A DNA stretch of 64,000 bases from Mariprofundus micogutta (GTDB lineage Bacteria > Pseudomonadota > Zetaproteobacteria > Mariprofundales > Mariprofundaceae), in contig NZ_BDFD01000004.1 in assembly GCF_001895085.1 (NCBI RefSeq), positions 1 through 64,000 of the forward strand. Direction: 5' to 3'. A program made the translations under genes and the position numbers. The notes beneath the pieces were generated by a model, which made no database searches, was not told the DNA's origin, and saw nothing but the letters and a program-made list of their open reading frames with translations. Positions 49,795-60,806 of this stretch are shown here, piece by piece; position 1 is the stretch's first letter; each line of letters starts with the position of its first letter.

Positions 49795-50276
49795 GCGCCT
49801 TGCAGTTCCTTCAGGGTGTTCAACACCTCTTCGACATGGCCGGGTACTCTCACTTTGCGCCAAGCATAAGCAATATCACCTTCAGGATTGATGATGAAGG
49901 TGGAGCGTTCAACCCCCAGGTACTCTTTGCCATAATTCTTTTTAAGCTGCATGACATCGAAAGCGTTGCATAAAGTCTCATCAGGATCTGAAATCAGCGG
50001 AAAGTTCAGCGACTGTTTGGCGGTAAAGTTGGCATGTGATTTTACTGAATCGCGGCTGACGCCGACGATAGCTGCATCTGCTGCAGAAAAATCGGGCAGG
50101 GCATCACGGAACCCACACGATTCGGTGGTGCATCCGGACGTACTATCCTTGGGATAAAAATAGAGGATAATCCACTGTCCGCTCAGGTCAGCCAGTTTTA
50201 ATGTGCCTTCAGGCCATGTTTGCAGTTCAATATCAGCGGGTGCTGCATCTGTTGGATTAATTTTGTATTCGGACAT
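49791..50276 (-). CDS. bcp: thiol peroxidase of the Bcp/PrxQ family
   Basis: 161 residues. Seen: YFYPKDSTSGCTTESCGFRD, with peroxidatic Cys49 and the resolving Cys54 five residues later, the standard Bcp spacing. It reduces hydroperoxides with thioredoxin, which fits the presence of trxB at 16.8 kb. Overlaps coaBC by four bases, so bcp-coaBC-dut are cotranscribed. A short interval separates it from divergent ispH. Confidence 0.94.
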   Translation of the reverse strand: MSEYKINPTDAAPADIELQTWPEGTLKLADLSGQWIILYFYPKDSTSGCTTESCGFRDALPDFSAADAAIVGVSRDSVKSHANFTAKQSLNFPLISDPDETLCNAFDVMQLKKNYGKEYLGVERSTFIINPEGDIAYAWRKVRVPGHVEEVLNTLKELQGA

Positions 50277-50414
50277 GTATGACTCCTAGATTCCCATATC
50301 GGCTTTACGGATGCGCAAGCATAGGGAACGATGCTAGCCTTCGCCACAGTTGAGGAAACCTGTAGGCGAAGTTTGACTACAATGTTTCCAAATCGCTGCA
50401 AGCGGGAGTTAAGC

Positions 50415-51347
50415 ATGAAAAATCAGGTGCTATTGGCAGAGCCGAGAGGTTTTTGTGCGGGGGTGGACCGCGCCATTGAGATCGTGGAGAAGGCGCTGGA
50501 GGTCTACGGTGCACCGGTTTATGTGCGCCACGAAATCGTGCATAACCGCTTTGTGGTGGAGTCACTGAAGGCCAAGGGTGCCGTATTTGTGAATGAAGTG
50601 GATGATGCGCCGGATGATTCACTGCTGATATTTTCCGCGCACGGTGTGAGTAAAGCAGTGCGGCAACATGCCGCAAAACGTAGCTTGCGTGTAATTGATG
50701 CCACCTGCCCGCTGGTAACCAAAGTACATCTTGAATTACTCAGGCATTATAAAAATGGTGATCAGGTGATTCTGATCGGACATGCCGGACACCCTGAGGT
50801 GGAAGGTACGATGGGACAGGCTCCCGATGGCGCCGTGCTATTAATTTCTACGCCTGATGACGTGGAGCTGTTGCAGGTGAAAGACCCTGAAAAAATTGCT
50901 TATGTTACTCAGACCACCCTCAGTGTGGATGATACAAAGGATGTGATTGCAGCACTTCAGGCGCGTTTCCCCAATGTTCAGGGGCCGAAACGAGAAGATA
51001 TCTGTTATGCCACAAGTAATCGTCAGGCGGCAGTCAAAGCGCTGGCGTCAAAATCCGATGTGGTTCTGGTCATCGGCTCAAAAAACTCTTCTAACTCCAA
51101 CCGTTTACGCGAAGTGGCTGAGCGCTGCGGGGCAAAAGCCTTTTTGATTGACGGGGCTGATGATATTGAGGTCGGCTGGTTTAAATCTGATGATCGTATT
51201 GGCTTGACCGCCGGCGCATCTGCACCGGAAGTGCTGGTTGAGCAGGTTGCCGACTGGTTGAAGGGGCATGGTTTTTCCAATCCTGAGCTTCTTTCAGTCG
51301 GGCAGGAAAACATAACTTTCGTGCTTCCGGAAGAGTTGCGTCCTTAA
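50415..51347 (+). CDS. ispH: 4-hydroxy-3-methylbut-2-enyl diphosphate reductase
   Basis: 310 residues from ATG 50415 (GGGAG six bases upstream); the longer frame has no support. The three cluster-binding cysteines are seen: PRGFCAGV (Cys14), [11 protein letters not shown] and CYATSNRQ. The iron-sulfur enzyme makes IPP and DMAPP at the end of the MEP pathway, complementing ispE at 28.8 kb. Stands alone on its strand and converges with purB. Confidence 0.97.
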   Translation: MKNQVLLAEPRGFCAGVDRAIEIVEKALEVYGAPVYVRHEIVHNRFVVESLKAKGAVFVNEVDDAPDDSLLIFSAHGVSKAVRQHAAKRSLRVIDATCPLVTKVHLELLRHYKNGDQVILIGHAGHPEVEGTMGQAPDGAVLLISTPDDVELLQVKDPEKIAYVTQTTLSVDDTKDVIAALQARFPNVQGPKREDICYATSNRQAAVKALASKSDVVLVIGSKNSSNSNRLREVAERCGAKAFLIDGADDIEVGWFKSDDRIGLTAGASAPEVLVEQVADWLKGHGFSNPELLSVGQENITFVLPEELRP

Positions 51348-51358
51348 GCTTAAGCAGA

Positions 51359-51390
51359 CACTGAGTCTGACATCATTGCCAGACTCAGTG
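51359..51390. terminator. hairpin between convergent ispH and purB
   Basis: CACTGAGTCTG (51359-51369) pairs perfectly with CAGACTCAGTG (51380-51390), 11 bp with a 10-base loop. No U-tract on either side, so a possible bidirectional terminator of unusual form. Confidence 0.5.
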
Positions 51391-51405
51391 CTAGAGCTAT
51401 ACCCT

Positions 51406-53101
<1,696 letters not shown>

Positions 53102-53132
53102 TACATCTCATAGTGTCCCGATGGAGAAACAA

Positions 53133-54458
53133 ATGATTCAGACTGAAGTGAAAGCCCTTGGCAGCAATGAACACCAGGTACATGTGACTGTAGCTCAGGG
53201 TGAATATGATCGTATTTACGCAGCACAGATGAACAAGCTGGTTGCACAGGCCAAGCTGCCAGGTTTCCGTCCGGGTAAAACTCCGACACATGTGATTAAG
53301 AAACAGTTTGGCGCCAAACTGCATGAAGATACGGTTTCCGAGCTGATCCAGTCCCATTATGTTGCTGCTATTGAATCTTCCGGCCTGAATCCTGCTGTTC
53401 AGCCAATGCTTGATATTCCAGCCACTCAGCCATCTGAAGGTTTTGAGTTCACCATGAAGGTGACAACGATGCCGGAAGTGAAGCTGAATGATCTCTCCGA
53501 ACTTGCGTTTGATGAAACTACTGTAAATGTAGAAGAATCAGATATCGATCAGGTGATCGAGCGTTTGATGAAGTCGCAGGTGAAGTTTGAAGCTGAAGCT
53601 GAGCGTGTGTCTGAAAATGGTGATCAGTTGCACATCGACTTTGTCGGTTCCATCGATGGTGAAGAGTTTGACGGCGGTAAAGGCGAAGACGTACCGCTGG
53701 TGCTCGGCGAGGGTCGTTTCATTCCAGGCTTTGAAGAGCAGCTGATCGGTAAAAAAGCCGGCGATGATGTGACTGTAGAAGTAAGTTTCCCTGAAAATTA
53801 TCAGGCCGCACATCTGGCAGGCAAAGACGCAAGTTTTGCAACCAATGTGAAATCTGTTGGTAAACCGGTCACGGCTGAAAACGAAGATGATCTGGCGAAG
53901 ATGGTTGGTTTTGATGATGGTGCTGCCCTGCGAGCAGATGCACAGAACCGTCTGACTGAGGAAGCTGAACAGGCTTCCTTCTCTACCACACGTGATGCGG
54001 CTCTTGATGCATTGATTGCTGCAAATGATATGGAATTGCCGGAAACGCTGGTTCAGCAGGACATGCAGGAAACTACCAAGCGTGTATTGCAGAATATGAA
54101 ACAGCAGGGTGTTGAAGTTCCTGATGAAATGCTGAAGGACGAAGGCTTTAACAAGGAAATCCGCAGTCGTTCCGAGCGTGGTCTTAAATTGTCGCTTCTG
54201 CTGCAGCAGGTGCGTGCATTGTCTGACCTGAATGTTGAAGATGCCGAACTGGATGCAGAGATCGATCGTCAGTCGCAGCAGTATCCTGAAGAGCAGCGTG
54301 ATCAGTTCAAAACGTGGATCAAGAGCCAGCAGGAGCAGGTTGCATCCATGAAAGACGGATTGCTGGAGCGCAAATGCGTACAGTATATTGTTGATCAGGC
54401 TAAAACAGGTGCAGTCAGTAAACCGTTGTCAGAGTGGCAGGGCGAGCAAGAACAGTAA
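53133..54458 (+). CDS. tig: trigger factor
   Basis: 441 residues from ATG 53133, chosen for GGAG six bases upstream; the longer frame runs back into tRNA-Leu. Seen: the ribosome-binding loop GFRPGKTP (about 45-52), an FKBP-like isomerase domain (about 150-245) with GDQLHIDFVGSIDGEEFDGG, and a helical C-terminal chaperone domain. It is the first chaperone met by nascent chains. First gene of the conserved tig-clpP-clpX-lon-hupB cluster. Confidence 0.96.
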   Translation: MIQTEVKALGSNEHQVHVTVAQGEYDRIYAAQMNKLVAQAKLPGFRPGKTPTHVIKKQFGAKLHEDTVSELIQSHYVAAIESSGLNPAVQPMLDIPATQPSEGFEFTMKVTTMPEVKLNDLSELAFDETTVNVEESDIDQVIERLMKSQVKFEAEAERVSENGDQLHIDFVGSIDGEEFDGGKGEDVPLVLGEGRFIPGFEEQLIGKKAGDDVTVEVSFPENYQAAHLAGKDASFATNVKSVGKPVTAENEDDLAKMVGFDDGAALRADAQNRLTEEAEQASFSTTRDAALDALIAANDMELPETLVQQDMQETTKRVLQNMKQQGVEVPDEMLKDEGFNKEIRSRSERGLKLSLLLQQVRALSDLNVEDAELDAEIDRQSQQYPEEQRDQFKTWIKSQQEQVASMKDGLLERKCVQYIVDQAKTGAVSKPLSEWQGEQEQ

Positions 54459-54558
54459 TACCCGGATACGCTCTGGTATGACTTTTGCGACATAAATCTT
54501 TATGGTGAGCCGCAAAGGGTCTTGAACTGATCAGTAGATGGTCTAAAAAGGAGAGTAC

Positions 54559-55179
54559 ATGAATCTGGTTCCTGTTGTAGTCGAGCAAACTGCGCGCGGT
54601 GAGCGCTCCTACGATATCTATTCACGCTTGTTAAAAGAGCGGATCATTTTCCTCAATGGTCAGGTTGATGATCATATGTCGAATCTGATTATTGCCCAAC
54701 TCTTGTTCCTTGAGTCAGAAGGTCCTGACAAGGATATTTATATATATATCAATAGCCCCGGTGGTCTGGTGACTGCCGGAATGGCGATCTATGATACGAT
54801 GCAATATATCCGTTGCGATGTGTCGACGCTATGCGTGGGGCAGGCTGCCAGTATGGGAGCACATCTGCTTGCTGCCGGCACCAAAGGTAAGCGTTATGCG
54901 CTGCCCAATGCACGTGTCATGATCCATCAGCCGCTGGGTGGTTTTCAGGGGCAGGCTACCGATATTGAAATCCATGCGCGTGAAATTCTGAAGTTGAAAG
55001 ACAGTCTGAATGCGATGATGGCCGAGAATACCGGGCAACCACTGGAGAAGCTCGCCGATGATGTGGAAAGGGATTATTTCTTGACCGCTGATGAAGCAAA
55101 AGACTACGGTATCGTGGATAAGGTGCTTTCTTCCCGTGCGGAAGTAGTGACTGGAGGTGCTGATGACAACGCAGAGTAA
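54559..55179 (+). CDS. clpP: ATP-dependent Clp protease proteolytic subunit
   Basis: 206 residues. The serine-protease triad is seen: Ser in [14 protein letters not shown], His in [10 protein letters not shown], and a downstream Asp in the ERDYFL segment. The start has AAAAAGGAG upstream. Forms the double-heptamer proteolytic chamber with ClpX. clpX begins inside its last codons (17-base overlap), coupling the two. Confidence 0.98.
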   Translation: MNLVPVVVEQTARGERSYDIYSRLLKERIIFLNGQVDDHMSNLIIAQLLFLESEGPDKDIYIYINSPGGLVTAGMAIYDTMQYIRCDVSTLCVGQAASMGAHLLAAGTKGKRYALPNARVMIHQPLGGFQGQATDIEIHAREILKLKDSLNAMMAENTGQPLEKLADDVERDYFLTADEAKDYGIVDKVLSSRAEVVTGGADDNAE

Positions 55180-56455
55180 AGATGGTGGGGACAATACTTT
55201 ATATTGCTCGTTCTGTGGGAAATCGCAGCACGACGTTAAGAAGCTGATTGCCGGTCCGACTGTATTTATCTGCGATGAATGTATTGAGTTGTGCAACGAA
55301 ATTATCGTTGAAGAGCTTTCTGCAGGTGATCAGAAAGAGGGCGCTAAAGAAGAAGCGGGCGGGCTGCCAAAACCTTCCGAGATTAAAGCCTTTCTGGATG
55401 AATATGTCATTGGACAGGAGTCATCAAAGCGTCTGCTCTCAGTTGCTGTTTACAATCATTACAAGCGTATCGCCCATAATGAAACTTCGGATGTGGAAAT
55501 TTCCAAGTCCAATGTATTGCTGCTCGGGCCTACAGGCTGCGGTAAAACACTTCTGGCACAGACACTGGCGCGTGTATTCGATGTGCCGTTTGTCATGGCT
55601 GATGCAACAACGCTGACTGAAGCCGGTTATGTGGGTGAAGATGTTGAAAACATCATTCTCAAGTTGTTGCAGGCTGCTGACTACGATGTGGAAAAAGCCC
55701 AGCGTGGTATTATCTATATTGATGAAGTTGATAAACTTTCACGCAAAGCTGAAGGTCCGTCGATTACTCGTGATGTGTCCGGTGAAGGTGTTCAGCAGGC
55801 GCTGCTCAAGCTGATTGAAGGTACGGTTGCTGCTGTACCGCCTCAGGGTGGACGTAAACATCCGCAGCAGGAATTTATGCCTGTGGATACTACCAATATC
55901 CTGTTTATTCTCGGTGGAGCATTCGCAGGTCTTGAAAAAGTGATCGAGGTCAAAGGTAAGCCGCGTTCTATTGGTTTTGGTGCTGAAGTCGTGACTGATG
56001 ATGAGAAAGATATCGGCGCAATCCTCAGTCAGGTGGAACCTGAAGATTTGATCAAGTTCGGTCTGATTCCGGAACTGGTTGGTCGTTTGCCGGCTGTAGC
56101 AACTTTGAGCCAGCTTGATAAAGAGGCCCTGTTCCGCATTTTGACCGAGCCCAAGAATGCGCTGGTGAAACAGTATGCAGCACTGATGAAATATGATGAT
56201 GTGGAGCTCTCTTTCACCGATGATGCACTGGAAGCGATTGCCGAGAAGGCAATACTGCGTAAGACCGGTGCACGTGGTCTGCGTGCGATCATGGAGTCGG
56301 TGATGCTGGATGTCATGTATGATATTCCGACGATGACCAATGTTGAGAAATGCGTGGTTAACCGCGAGGCTGTTGAAGGTGCGAGCAAACCCGTATTGGT
56401 ACTTACAGGTGATCAGGGTGAGCAGGAACCTCAAACAGAAGCAGCTGCTTCCTGA
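55163..56455 (+). CDS. clpX: ATP-dependent Clp protease ATPase subunit ClpX
   Basis: 430 residues from ATG 55163 (GGAGG five bases upstream, within clpP). Seen: an N-terminal C4 zinc finger (CSFCGK...CDECIELC), Walker [15 protein letters not shown], Walker [11 protein letters not shown], and the [15 protein letters not shown] and RGLRAIME segments. It unfolds tagged substrates and feeds them to ClpP. Confidence 0.98.
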   Translation: MTTQSKDGGDNTLYCSFCGKSQHDVKKLIAGPTVFICDECIELCNEIIVEELSAGDQKEGAKEEAGGLPKPSEIKAFLDEYVIGQESSKRLLSVAVYNHYKRIAHNETSDVEISKSNVLLLGPTGCGKTLLAQTLARVFDVPFVMADATTLTEAGYVGEDVENIILKLLQAADYDVEKAQRGIIYIDEVDKLSRKAEGPSITRDVSGEGVQQALLKLIEGTVAAVPPQGGRKHPQQEFMPVDTTNILFILGGAFAGLEKVIEVKGKPRSIGFGAEVVTDDEKDIGAILSQVEPEDLIKFGLIPELVGRLPAVATLSQLDKEALFRILTEPKNALVKQYAALMKYDDVELSFTDDALEAIAEKAILRKTGARGLRAIMESVMLDVMYDIPTMTNVEKCVVNREAVEGASKPVLVLTGDQGEQEPQTEAAAS

Positions 56456-56533
56456 TCTGTCTCGTAAACATTAATTGTCTGACTGGCGCGATTGCTGCGC
56501 TATCTTTTTGTATTGTAGTTGAAGGAGTATTTG

Positions 56534-58969
56534 GTGGCGGAATGGACCAAAGATGAAGCGGAAAAGATGAGTGAAGATAATGTGGAAGCACTACTTCCTG
56601 TCCTGCCGCTCAGAGATATCGTTGTTTTTCCACATATGATTGTGCCGCTATTTGTCGGTCGCGAGAAGTCTGTAAAAGCACTGGAAGAGGTCATGGCCTC
56701 CGGCAAGAAAATTTTACTTGTTGCCCAGAAGGATGCCGGCAATGACGATCCGGCCGCAAAAGACCTGTATAGGGTTGGTACCATCGGTAATATCCTGCAG
56801 TTACTGAAACTTCCTGATGGCACGATTAAAGTGCTGGTTGAAGGCGGCGAGCGTATCAGGGTAGAAAAGATTCTGGTCGGCGAAGATTATCTGCGCGCAC
56901 ATTTCTCGGTCATGCAATCTCAGAGTGAAGATGAGCAGGAACTGGATGTTGTGTCGCGCTCATTGGTCCAGAAGTTTGAGTCATATGTTAAACTGAATAA
57001 AAAATTACCACCTGAAGTGATGGTTTCCGTATCTGCCGTTGATGAAGTTGATAAACTGGCCGATACCATTGCTGCGCATTTAAATCTCAAAGTTGAAGAG
57101 AAGCAGGAACTGCTTGAACTGCCTGATGTGATTGGTCGTCTTGAGCGTTTGTATGCTCATATGGACGATGAGATGGAACTGCTGCAGGTAGATAAACGTA
57201 TTCGCGGCCGTGTGAAACGGCAGATGGAAAAATCCCAGCGTGAGTATTATCTCTCCGAGCAGATGAAAGCCATCCAGAAAGAGCTTGGTGATGAAGATGC
57301 GGAATCAGATCTGCAAAAGCTGGAAGAGAAAATCCAGGGCGTGGGTCTGAGCAAAGAAGCTAAAGAAAAAGCCGATGCTGAATTCAAACGTTTGAAAATG
57401 ATGCCTGCGATGAGTGCTGAAGCAACTGTCGTACGCAATTACCTGGACTGGTTGATTGATATTCCATGGAAAAAGCGTTCCAAGATCAGCCGGGATATTT
57501 CTGCTGCTGAGACAATTCTGGATGAAGATCATTATGGTCTGGAAAAGGTGAAAGAACGTGTTCTGGAGTATCTGGCCGTTTTGCGCCTTGTGCGGAAGAT
57601 GAAGGGTCCGATTCTCTGTTTTGTGGGACCACCGGGTGTGGGTAAAACCTCACTGGCAAAATCCATCGCTCGTGCGACGAAACGAAAGTATGTGCGCATG
57701 AGTTTGGGCGGGGTGCGCGATGAAGCGGAAATCCGTGGTCATCGTCGTACCTATATTGGCTCTATGCCGGGTAAAGTGATTCAGTCGATGAAGAAGGCGG
57801 GCACCAGAAACCCGATGATCCTGCTTGATGAGATTGATAAATTAGGTGCCGATTTCAGAGGTGATCCTTCTGCTGCGCTGCTGGAAGTGCTTGACCCCGA
57901 GCAGAATAACACGTTTAACGACCATTATATGGAAGTGGACTATGACCTTTCCGATGTCATGTTTATTACCACAGCGAACAGCCTGAATATTCCTGGTCCC
58001 TTACTGGATCGTATGGAAATTATTCGTATCTCCGGATATACAGAGCATGAGAAACTGGAGATTGCTCGCCGCTATCTGTTGGAGAAGCAGCTGAAGAACC
58101 ATGGTCTGAAAGCTTCGCACCTGAATGTCGATGATGACGTACTGCTGGAGCTTGTGCGTTATTATACGCGTGAAGCCGGTGTTCGTGGTCTGTCACGTGA
58201 ACTGGCCAAGCTGTGCCGCAAGGTCGCACGCAAAATCGTGCAATCCGACAGTAAGGATGTTATTGAACTTTCTGCTGCTGATGTTGAAGAGTACCTCGGT
58301 GCACGTAAATACCGGTTTGGTCTGGCTGAAGAGGAAGATCAGGTCGGTGTTGTTACCGGCCTTGCCTGGACTGAAGTCGGTGGTGAGTTGCTGCAGATTG
58401 AAACAGCACTGATGCCGGGTAAAGGCAAGCTGACTGTTACAGGCCAGCTCGGTGATGTGATGCAGGAATCGATTCAGGCTGCACTGACTTATGTGCGCTC
58501 ACGTGCATCACAATTGGGCCTGAAACCGGATTTTCACCAGAAAGTGGATATTCATGTGCATGTTCCTGAAGGTGCCATACCAAAAGACGGGCCTTCAGCA
58601 GGACTCGGTATGGCAACATCCATTGTTTCAGCTTTAACAGGTATCCCGGTCAAAAAGAATGTCTGCATGACCGGCGAGATTACGCTGCGGGGTAAGGCAT
58701 TGCCGATTGGTGGTCTGAAGGAAAAATTGCTGGCTGCACACCGTGGCGGGCTGACTGAGGCAGTTATTCCCGAAGAGAATGCCAAGGACTTGAAAGACAT
58801 TCATGAGGACGTTCTCAAGGGTGTCAAAATTCACACTGTGTCACACATGGATAAAGTGTTAGAACATGCCTTGACTAGGCTGCCTACAGGGATGAGTATA
58901 TCCGGAAGTTTTGTGCCGGGGAGCGTTGGCGACATTTATCTTGATGATAGCTCGACGGTGGCGCATTAA
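56534..58969 (+). CDS. lon: ATP-dependent protease Lon
   Basis: 811 residues from GTG 56534, supported by AAGGAG six bases upstream; the longer frame begins at a TTG before that site. Seen: an N-terminal LON substrate-binding domain ([15 protein letters not shown]), a coiled coil, the AAA+ module with [13 protein letters not shown] and [10 protein letters not shown], and the protease domain with catalytic Ser in [12 protein letters not shown] and Lys downstream. It degrades misfolded and regulatory proteins. Conserved position between clpX and hupB. Confidence 0.97.
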   Translation: MAEWTKDEAEKMSEDNVEALLPVLPLRDIVVFPHMIVPLFVGREKSVKALEEVMASGKKILLVAQKDAGNDDPAAKDLYRVGTIGNILQLLKLPDGTIKVLVEGGERIRVEKILVGEDYLRAHFSVMQSQSEDEQELDVVSRSLVQKFESYVKLNKKLPPEVMVSVSAVDEVDKLADTIAAHLNLKVEEKQELLELPDVIGRLERLYAHMDDEMELLQVDKRIRGRVKRQMEKSQREYYLSEQMKAIQKELGDEDAESDLQKLEEKIQGVGLSKEAKEKADAEFKRLKMMPAMSAEATVVRNYLDWLIDIPWKKRSKISRDISAAETILDEDHYGLEKVKERVLEYLAVLRLVRKMKGPILCFVGPPGVGKTSLAKSIARATKRKYVRMSLGGVRDEAEIRGHRRTYIGSMPGKVIQSMKKAGTRNPMILLDEIDKLGADFRGDPSAALLEVLDPEQNNTFNDHYMEVDYDLSDVMFITTANSLNIPGPLLDRMEIIRISGYTEHEKLEIARRYLLEKQLKNHGLKASHLNVDDDVLLELVRYYTREAGVRGLSRELAKLCRKVARKIVQSDSKDVIELSAADVEEYLGARKYRFGLAEEEDQVGVVTGLAWTEVGGELLQIETALMPGKGKLTVTGQLGDVMQESIQAALTYVRSRASQLGLKPDFHQKVDIHVHVPEGAIPKDGPSAGLGMATSIVSALTGIPVKKNVCMTGEITLRGKALPIGGLKEKLLAAHRGGLTEAVIPEENAKDLKDIHEDVLKGVKIHTVSHMDKVLEHALTRLPTGMSISGSFVPGSVGDIYLDDSSTVAH

Positions 58970-58994
58970 AGTTACAAAAAATCAAAAATATCGG

Positions 58995-59025
58995 TTGACA
59001 GGATATGGGGTCCATTGCTTATAGT
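58995..59025 (+). promoter_or_regulatory. sigma-70-type promoter of hupB
   Basis: A perfect -35 TTGACA (58995-59000) and a -10 TATAGT (59020-59025), spacing 19 (or TTATAG with 18), about 32 bases before the hupB ATG. It starts 26 bases after the lon stop and allows hupB to be expressed much more strongly than lon. Confidence 0.7.
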
Positions 59026-59057
59026 TCGCAACCCATTGAATTCATCGGGAGGAATTA

Positions 59058-59330
59058 ATGAATAAAGCAGATTTGGTAAGCCACGTAGCCGCATCAGCGG
59101 ATCTCAGTAAATCAGCAGCTGGCGAAGCTGTTGAAGCGGTTTTGAGCGGTATTTCAGGCGCTCTGGCTGGCGGAGATTCAGTTAGCCTGGTTGGTTTTGG
59201 AACATTCTCAGTAGCTGAGCGCGCAGCTCGCACTGCTCGCAACCCACGTACTGGTGAGAGCATTGACGTTGCAGCTTCTAAAGCTCCTAAGTTTAAAGCT
59301 GGTAAAGCTCTTAAAGACGCTGTTAAGTAA
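59058..59330 (+). CDS. hupB: DNA-binding protein HU
   Basis: 90 residues, exact HU length. Seen: [11 protein letters not shown] start, [20 protein letters not shown] with the DNA-contacting arm and its conserved Arg-Asn-Pro tip, and the [11 protein letters not shown] end. Nucleoid-associated histone-like dimer. GGGAGGAAT precedes the ATG. Own promoter upstream; the terminator directly after it abuts tRNA-Val. Confidence 0.97.
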   Translation: MNKADLVSHVAASADLSKSAAGEAVEAVLSGISGALAGGDSVSLVGFGTFSVAERAARTARNPRTGESIDVAASKAPKFKAGKALKDAVK

Positions 59331-59358
59331 CAGCTGAGAGTTAGTATCTTTCGAGAAG

Positions 59359-59383
59359 CAAGGGCTAAGGCCCTTGTTTTTTT
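59359..59383 (+). terminator. rho-independent terminator of hupB
   Basis: CAAGGGC (59359-59365) pairs with GCCCTTG (59370-59376), loop TAAG, followed by TTTTTTT. The first base of tRNA-Val is only two positions after the last T. Confidence 0.9.
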
Positions 59384-59384
59384 C

Positions 59385-59460
59385 GGGCGCTTAGCTCAGC
59401 TGGGAGAGCAACGGCCTTACAAGCCGTAGGTCGCAGGTTCGAGCCCTGCAGCGCCCACCA
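59385..59460 (+). tRNA. tRNA-Val (anticodon TAC), copy 1
   Basis: A 76-base tRNA with encoded CCA: acceptor GGGCGCT / AGCGCCC, anticodon stem ACGGC / GCCGT with loop CTTACAA, T arm CAGGTTCGAGCCCTG. No room for its own promoter after the hupB terminator, so its promoter must lie upstream, or it depends on readthrough. Confidence 0.98.
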
Positions 59461-59467
59461 TTTATTG

Positions 59468-59500
59468 AAAGGCTCTGTGCTTTTATGCGGAGCCTTTTTT
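59468..59500 (+). terminator. terminator after tRNA-Val copy 1
   Basis: AAAGGCTC (59468-59475) pairs with GAGCCTTT (59490-59497), running into TTTTTT. Confidence 0.85.
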
Positions 59501-59521
59501 CGAATCAGCTTATTAAAATAG

Positions 59522-59550
59522 TTGATTTTACGGGGCTGAGTAATTACTTT
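59522..59550 (+). promoter_or_regulatory. promoter of tRNA-Asp copy 1 with GC-rich discriminator
   Basis: TTGATT (59522-59527), 17-base spacer, TACTTT (59545-59550), followed by GCGCCCCGC. The GC-rich discriminator next to the -10 is the known hallmark of stringently controlled stable-RNA promoters. Confidence 0.55.
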
Positions 59551-59565
59551 GCGCCCCGCACCGCT

Positions 59566-59642
59566 GGAGCGGTAGTTCAGTTGGTTAGAATGCCGGCCTG
59601 TCACGCCGGAGGTCGCGGGTTCGAGTCCCGTCCGCTCCGCCA
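59566..59642 (+). tRNA. tRNA-Asp (anticodon GTC), copy 1
   Basis: A 77-base tRNA with encoded CCA: acceptor GGAGCGG / CCGCTCC, anticodon stem CCGGC / GCCGG with loop CTGTCAC, T arm CGGGTTCGAGTCCCG. Confidence 0.98.
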
Positions 59643-59648
59643 CATCAT

Positions 59649-59676
59649 GAGCCCCTGTTCGCGGGGGCTCTTTTTT
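59649..59676 (+). terminator. terminator after tRNA-Asp copy 1
   Basis: GAGCCCC (59649-59655) pairs with GGGGCTC (59664-59670), followed by TTTTTT. It lies only 35 bases before tRNA-Val copy 2. Confidence 0.9.
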
Positions 59677-59711
59677 AATCCCAGCAGGATGTTCCATTTT
59701 CTGCTGAAGAT

Positions 59712-59787
59712 GGGCGCTTAGCTCAGCTGGGAGAGCAACGGCCTTACAAGCCGTAGGTCGCAGGTTCGAGCCCTGCAGCGCCCACCA
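59712..59787 (+). tRNA. tRNA-Val (anticodon TAC), copy 2
   Basis: Identical by eye to the tRNA-Val at 59385-59460. No terminator between it and tRNA-Asp copy 2 (17-base spacer), so these two are processed from one precursor. No promoter is evident in the 35 bases after the preceding terminator. Confidence 0.98.
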
Positions 59788-59804
59788 TTTTTACAATGCC
59801 GCAT

Positions 59805-59881
59805 GGAGCGGTAGTTCAGTTGGTTAGAATGCCGGCCTGTCACGCCGGAGGTCGCGGGTTCGAGTCCCGTCCGCTCCGCCA
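59805..59881 (+). tRNA. tRNA-Asp (anticodon GTC), copy 2
   Basis: Identical by eye to the tRNA-Asp at 59566-59642. Last tRNA of the cluster, followed by a strong terminator. Confidence 0.98.
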
Positions 59882-59887
59882 CACACT

Positions 59888-59918
59888 AAGCCCCAGACAT
59901 AAGTCTGGGGCTTTTTTT
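59888..59918 (+). terminator. terminator ending the tRNA cluster
   Basis: A perfect 11-bp stem, AAGCCCCAGAC (59888-59898) with GTCTGGGGCTT (59903-59913), loop ATAA, then a T-run to 59918. Confidence 0.93.
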
Positions 59919-60007
59919 ATGCTGTAGTTTTGAGCTATTTCTATCAGGAGCGGAAGGTGCGGTAATTCCGTCCGCAATATCACAACTATAAAAGCTGATA
60001 TTGTTCT

Positions 60008-60769
60008 TCAGTCCGATGTTTTTTGTCTGGCATCCAATCCGCGCTGAATGTGCTCAGCGCGTCTGTGCTGACCAAGCGAACGAAGAGCGATAACCAGCTG
60101 TTGGCGGGTTTTATCATTCGGGTCAATGGCAAGACTATGCTGATAAGCGATGAGTGCATCTTTATCTTTTTTGGCTCGATGAAGGATGTCACCATATTTT
60201 CTTAAGCAGGGTGCACATGTGGATAAAAGTCTAGATGCTTTGGCGCCATGTTTAAGTCCTGATCCCTTCATATGATGGCGTGATTGATAATCGGCAAAAG
60301 CCAGATAAGCAAAACCATTCAGGGGATCAGCTTTCAGTGCTTTCTGAAACAGTCGAATGGCTTCGATCTGGGTACCATTCTTTTCAGCCATTTGCGCCAG
60401 CAGATACCACGGAGTCGCTTCCGATTTGAATTGCCTGGTTGCCGATTCAAGCAGATGGGTCGCTTCATTGAAGTGGCCCTTGTCCTGAAGAAGGCCGGCA
60501 AGGTTGATCACGCTGGGCAGGTGTCGACCTGTGTTGATATTTGTCTTATATAGTGTCTCAGATTCATCACGATGGCCAATCCGTTCCAGAAGGATGGCCA
60601 GATTATATCGGGCCTCAAGATTATCCGGACGCAGTCTTAATTCGGATTCAAGCGCGCGTCGAGCTTCGGTGATTTGACCTGACTCAATATATTGCAGGGC
60701 AGCCTGAAAAGGAGTTTCCGCACGGGCGGGTATAGTGGTAGTCATTGTAACAAGGGCGACAACAATCAT
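60008..60769 (-). CDS. TPR-repeat protein, probably exported
   Basis: 253 residues from ATG 60769; a TTG at 60826 inside the mlaD-like gene would add 19 residues. The hydrophobic start ending PARA suggests export, though it lacks the usual positive charge. About five or six tetratricopeptide repeats follow, for example SGQITEARRALESELRLRPD and ALKADPLNGFAYLAFADYQS. Last gene after mlaEFD in the same direction, hence a candidate helper of that transporter. Function unknown. Confidence 0.82.
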   Translation of the reverse strand: MIVVALVTMTTTIPARAETPFQAALQYIESGQITEARRALESELRLRPDNLEARYNLAILLERIGHRDESETLYKTNINTGRHLPSVINLAGLLQDKGHFNEATHLLESATRQFKSEATPWYLLAQMAEKNGTQIEAIRLFQKALKADPLNGFAYLAFADYQSRHHMKGSGLKHGAKASRLLSTCAPCLRKYGDILHRAKKDKDALIAYQHSLAIDPNDKTRQQLVIALRSLGQHRRAEHIQRGLDARQKTSD

Positions 60770-60806
60770 CGCAATGCATTGAATCGATGTTGCCTCGGAC
60801 AGATTG

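Noticed and set aside
55739-56434. 231-codon ORF antisense to clpX
   Set aside because: Opposite strand of clpX, His/Arg/Thr-rich composition without family resemblance.
59385-59881. Regularly spaced identical repeats that might suggest a CRISPR-like array
   Set aside because: The repeats are the two tRNA-Val and two tRNA-Asp genes with full cloverleaf structures.
59975-60003. CAATATCA / TGATATTG inverted repeat after the TPR gene
   Set aside because: Short stem, 13-base loop and no U-tract; not convincing as a terminator.
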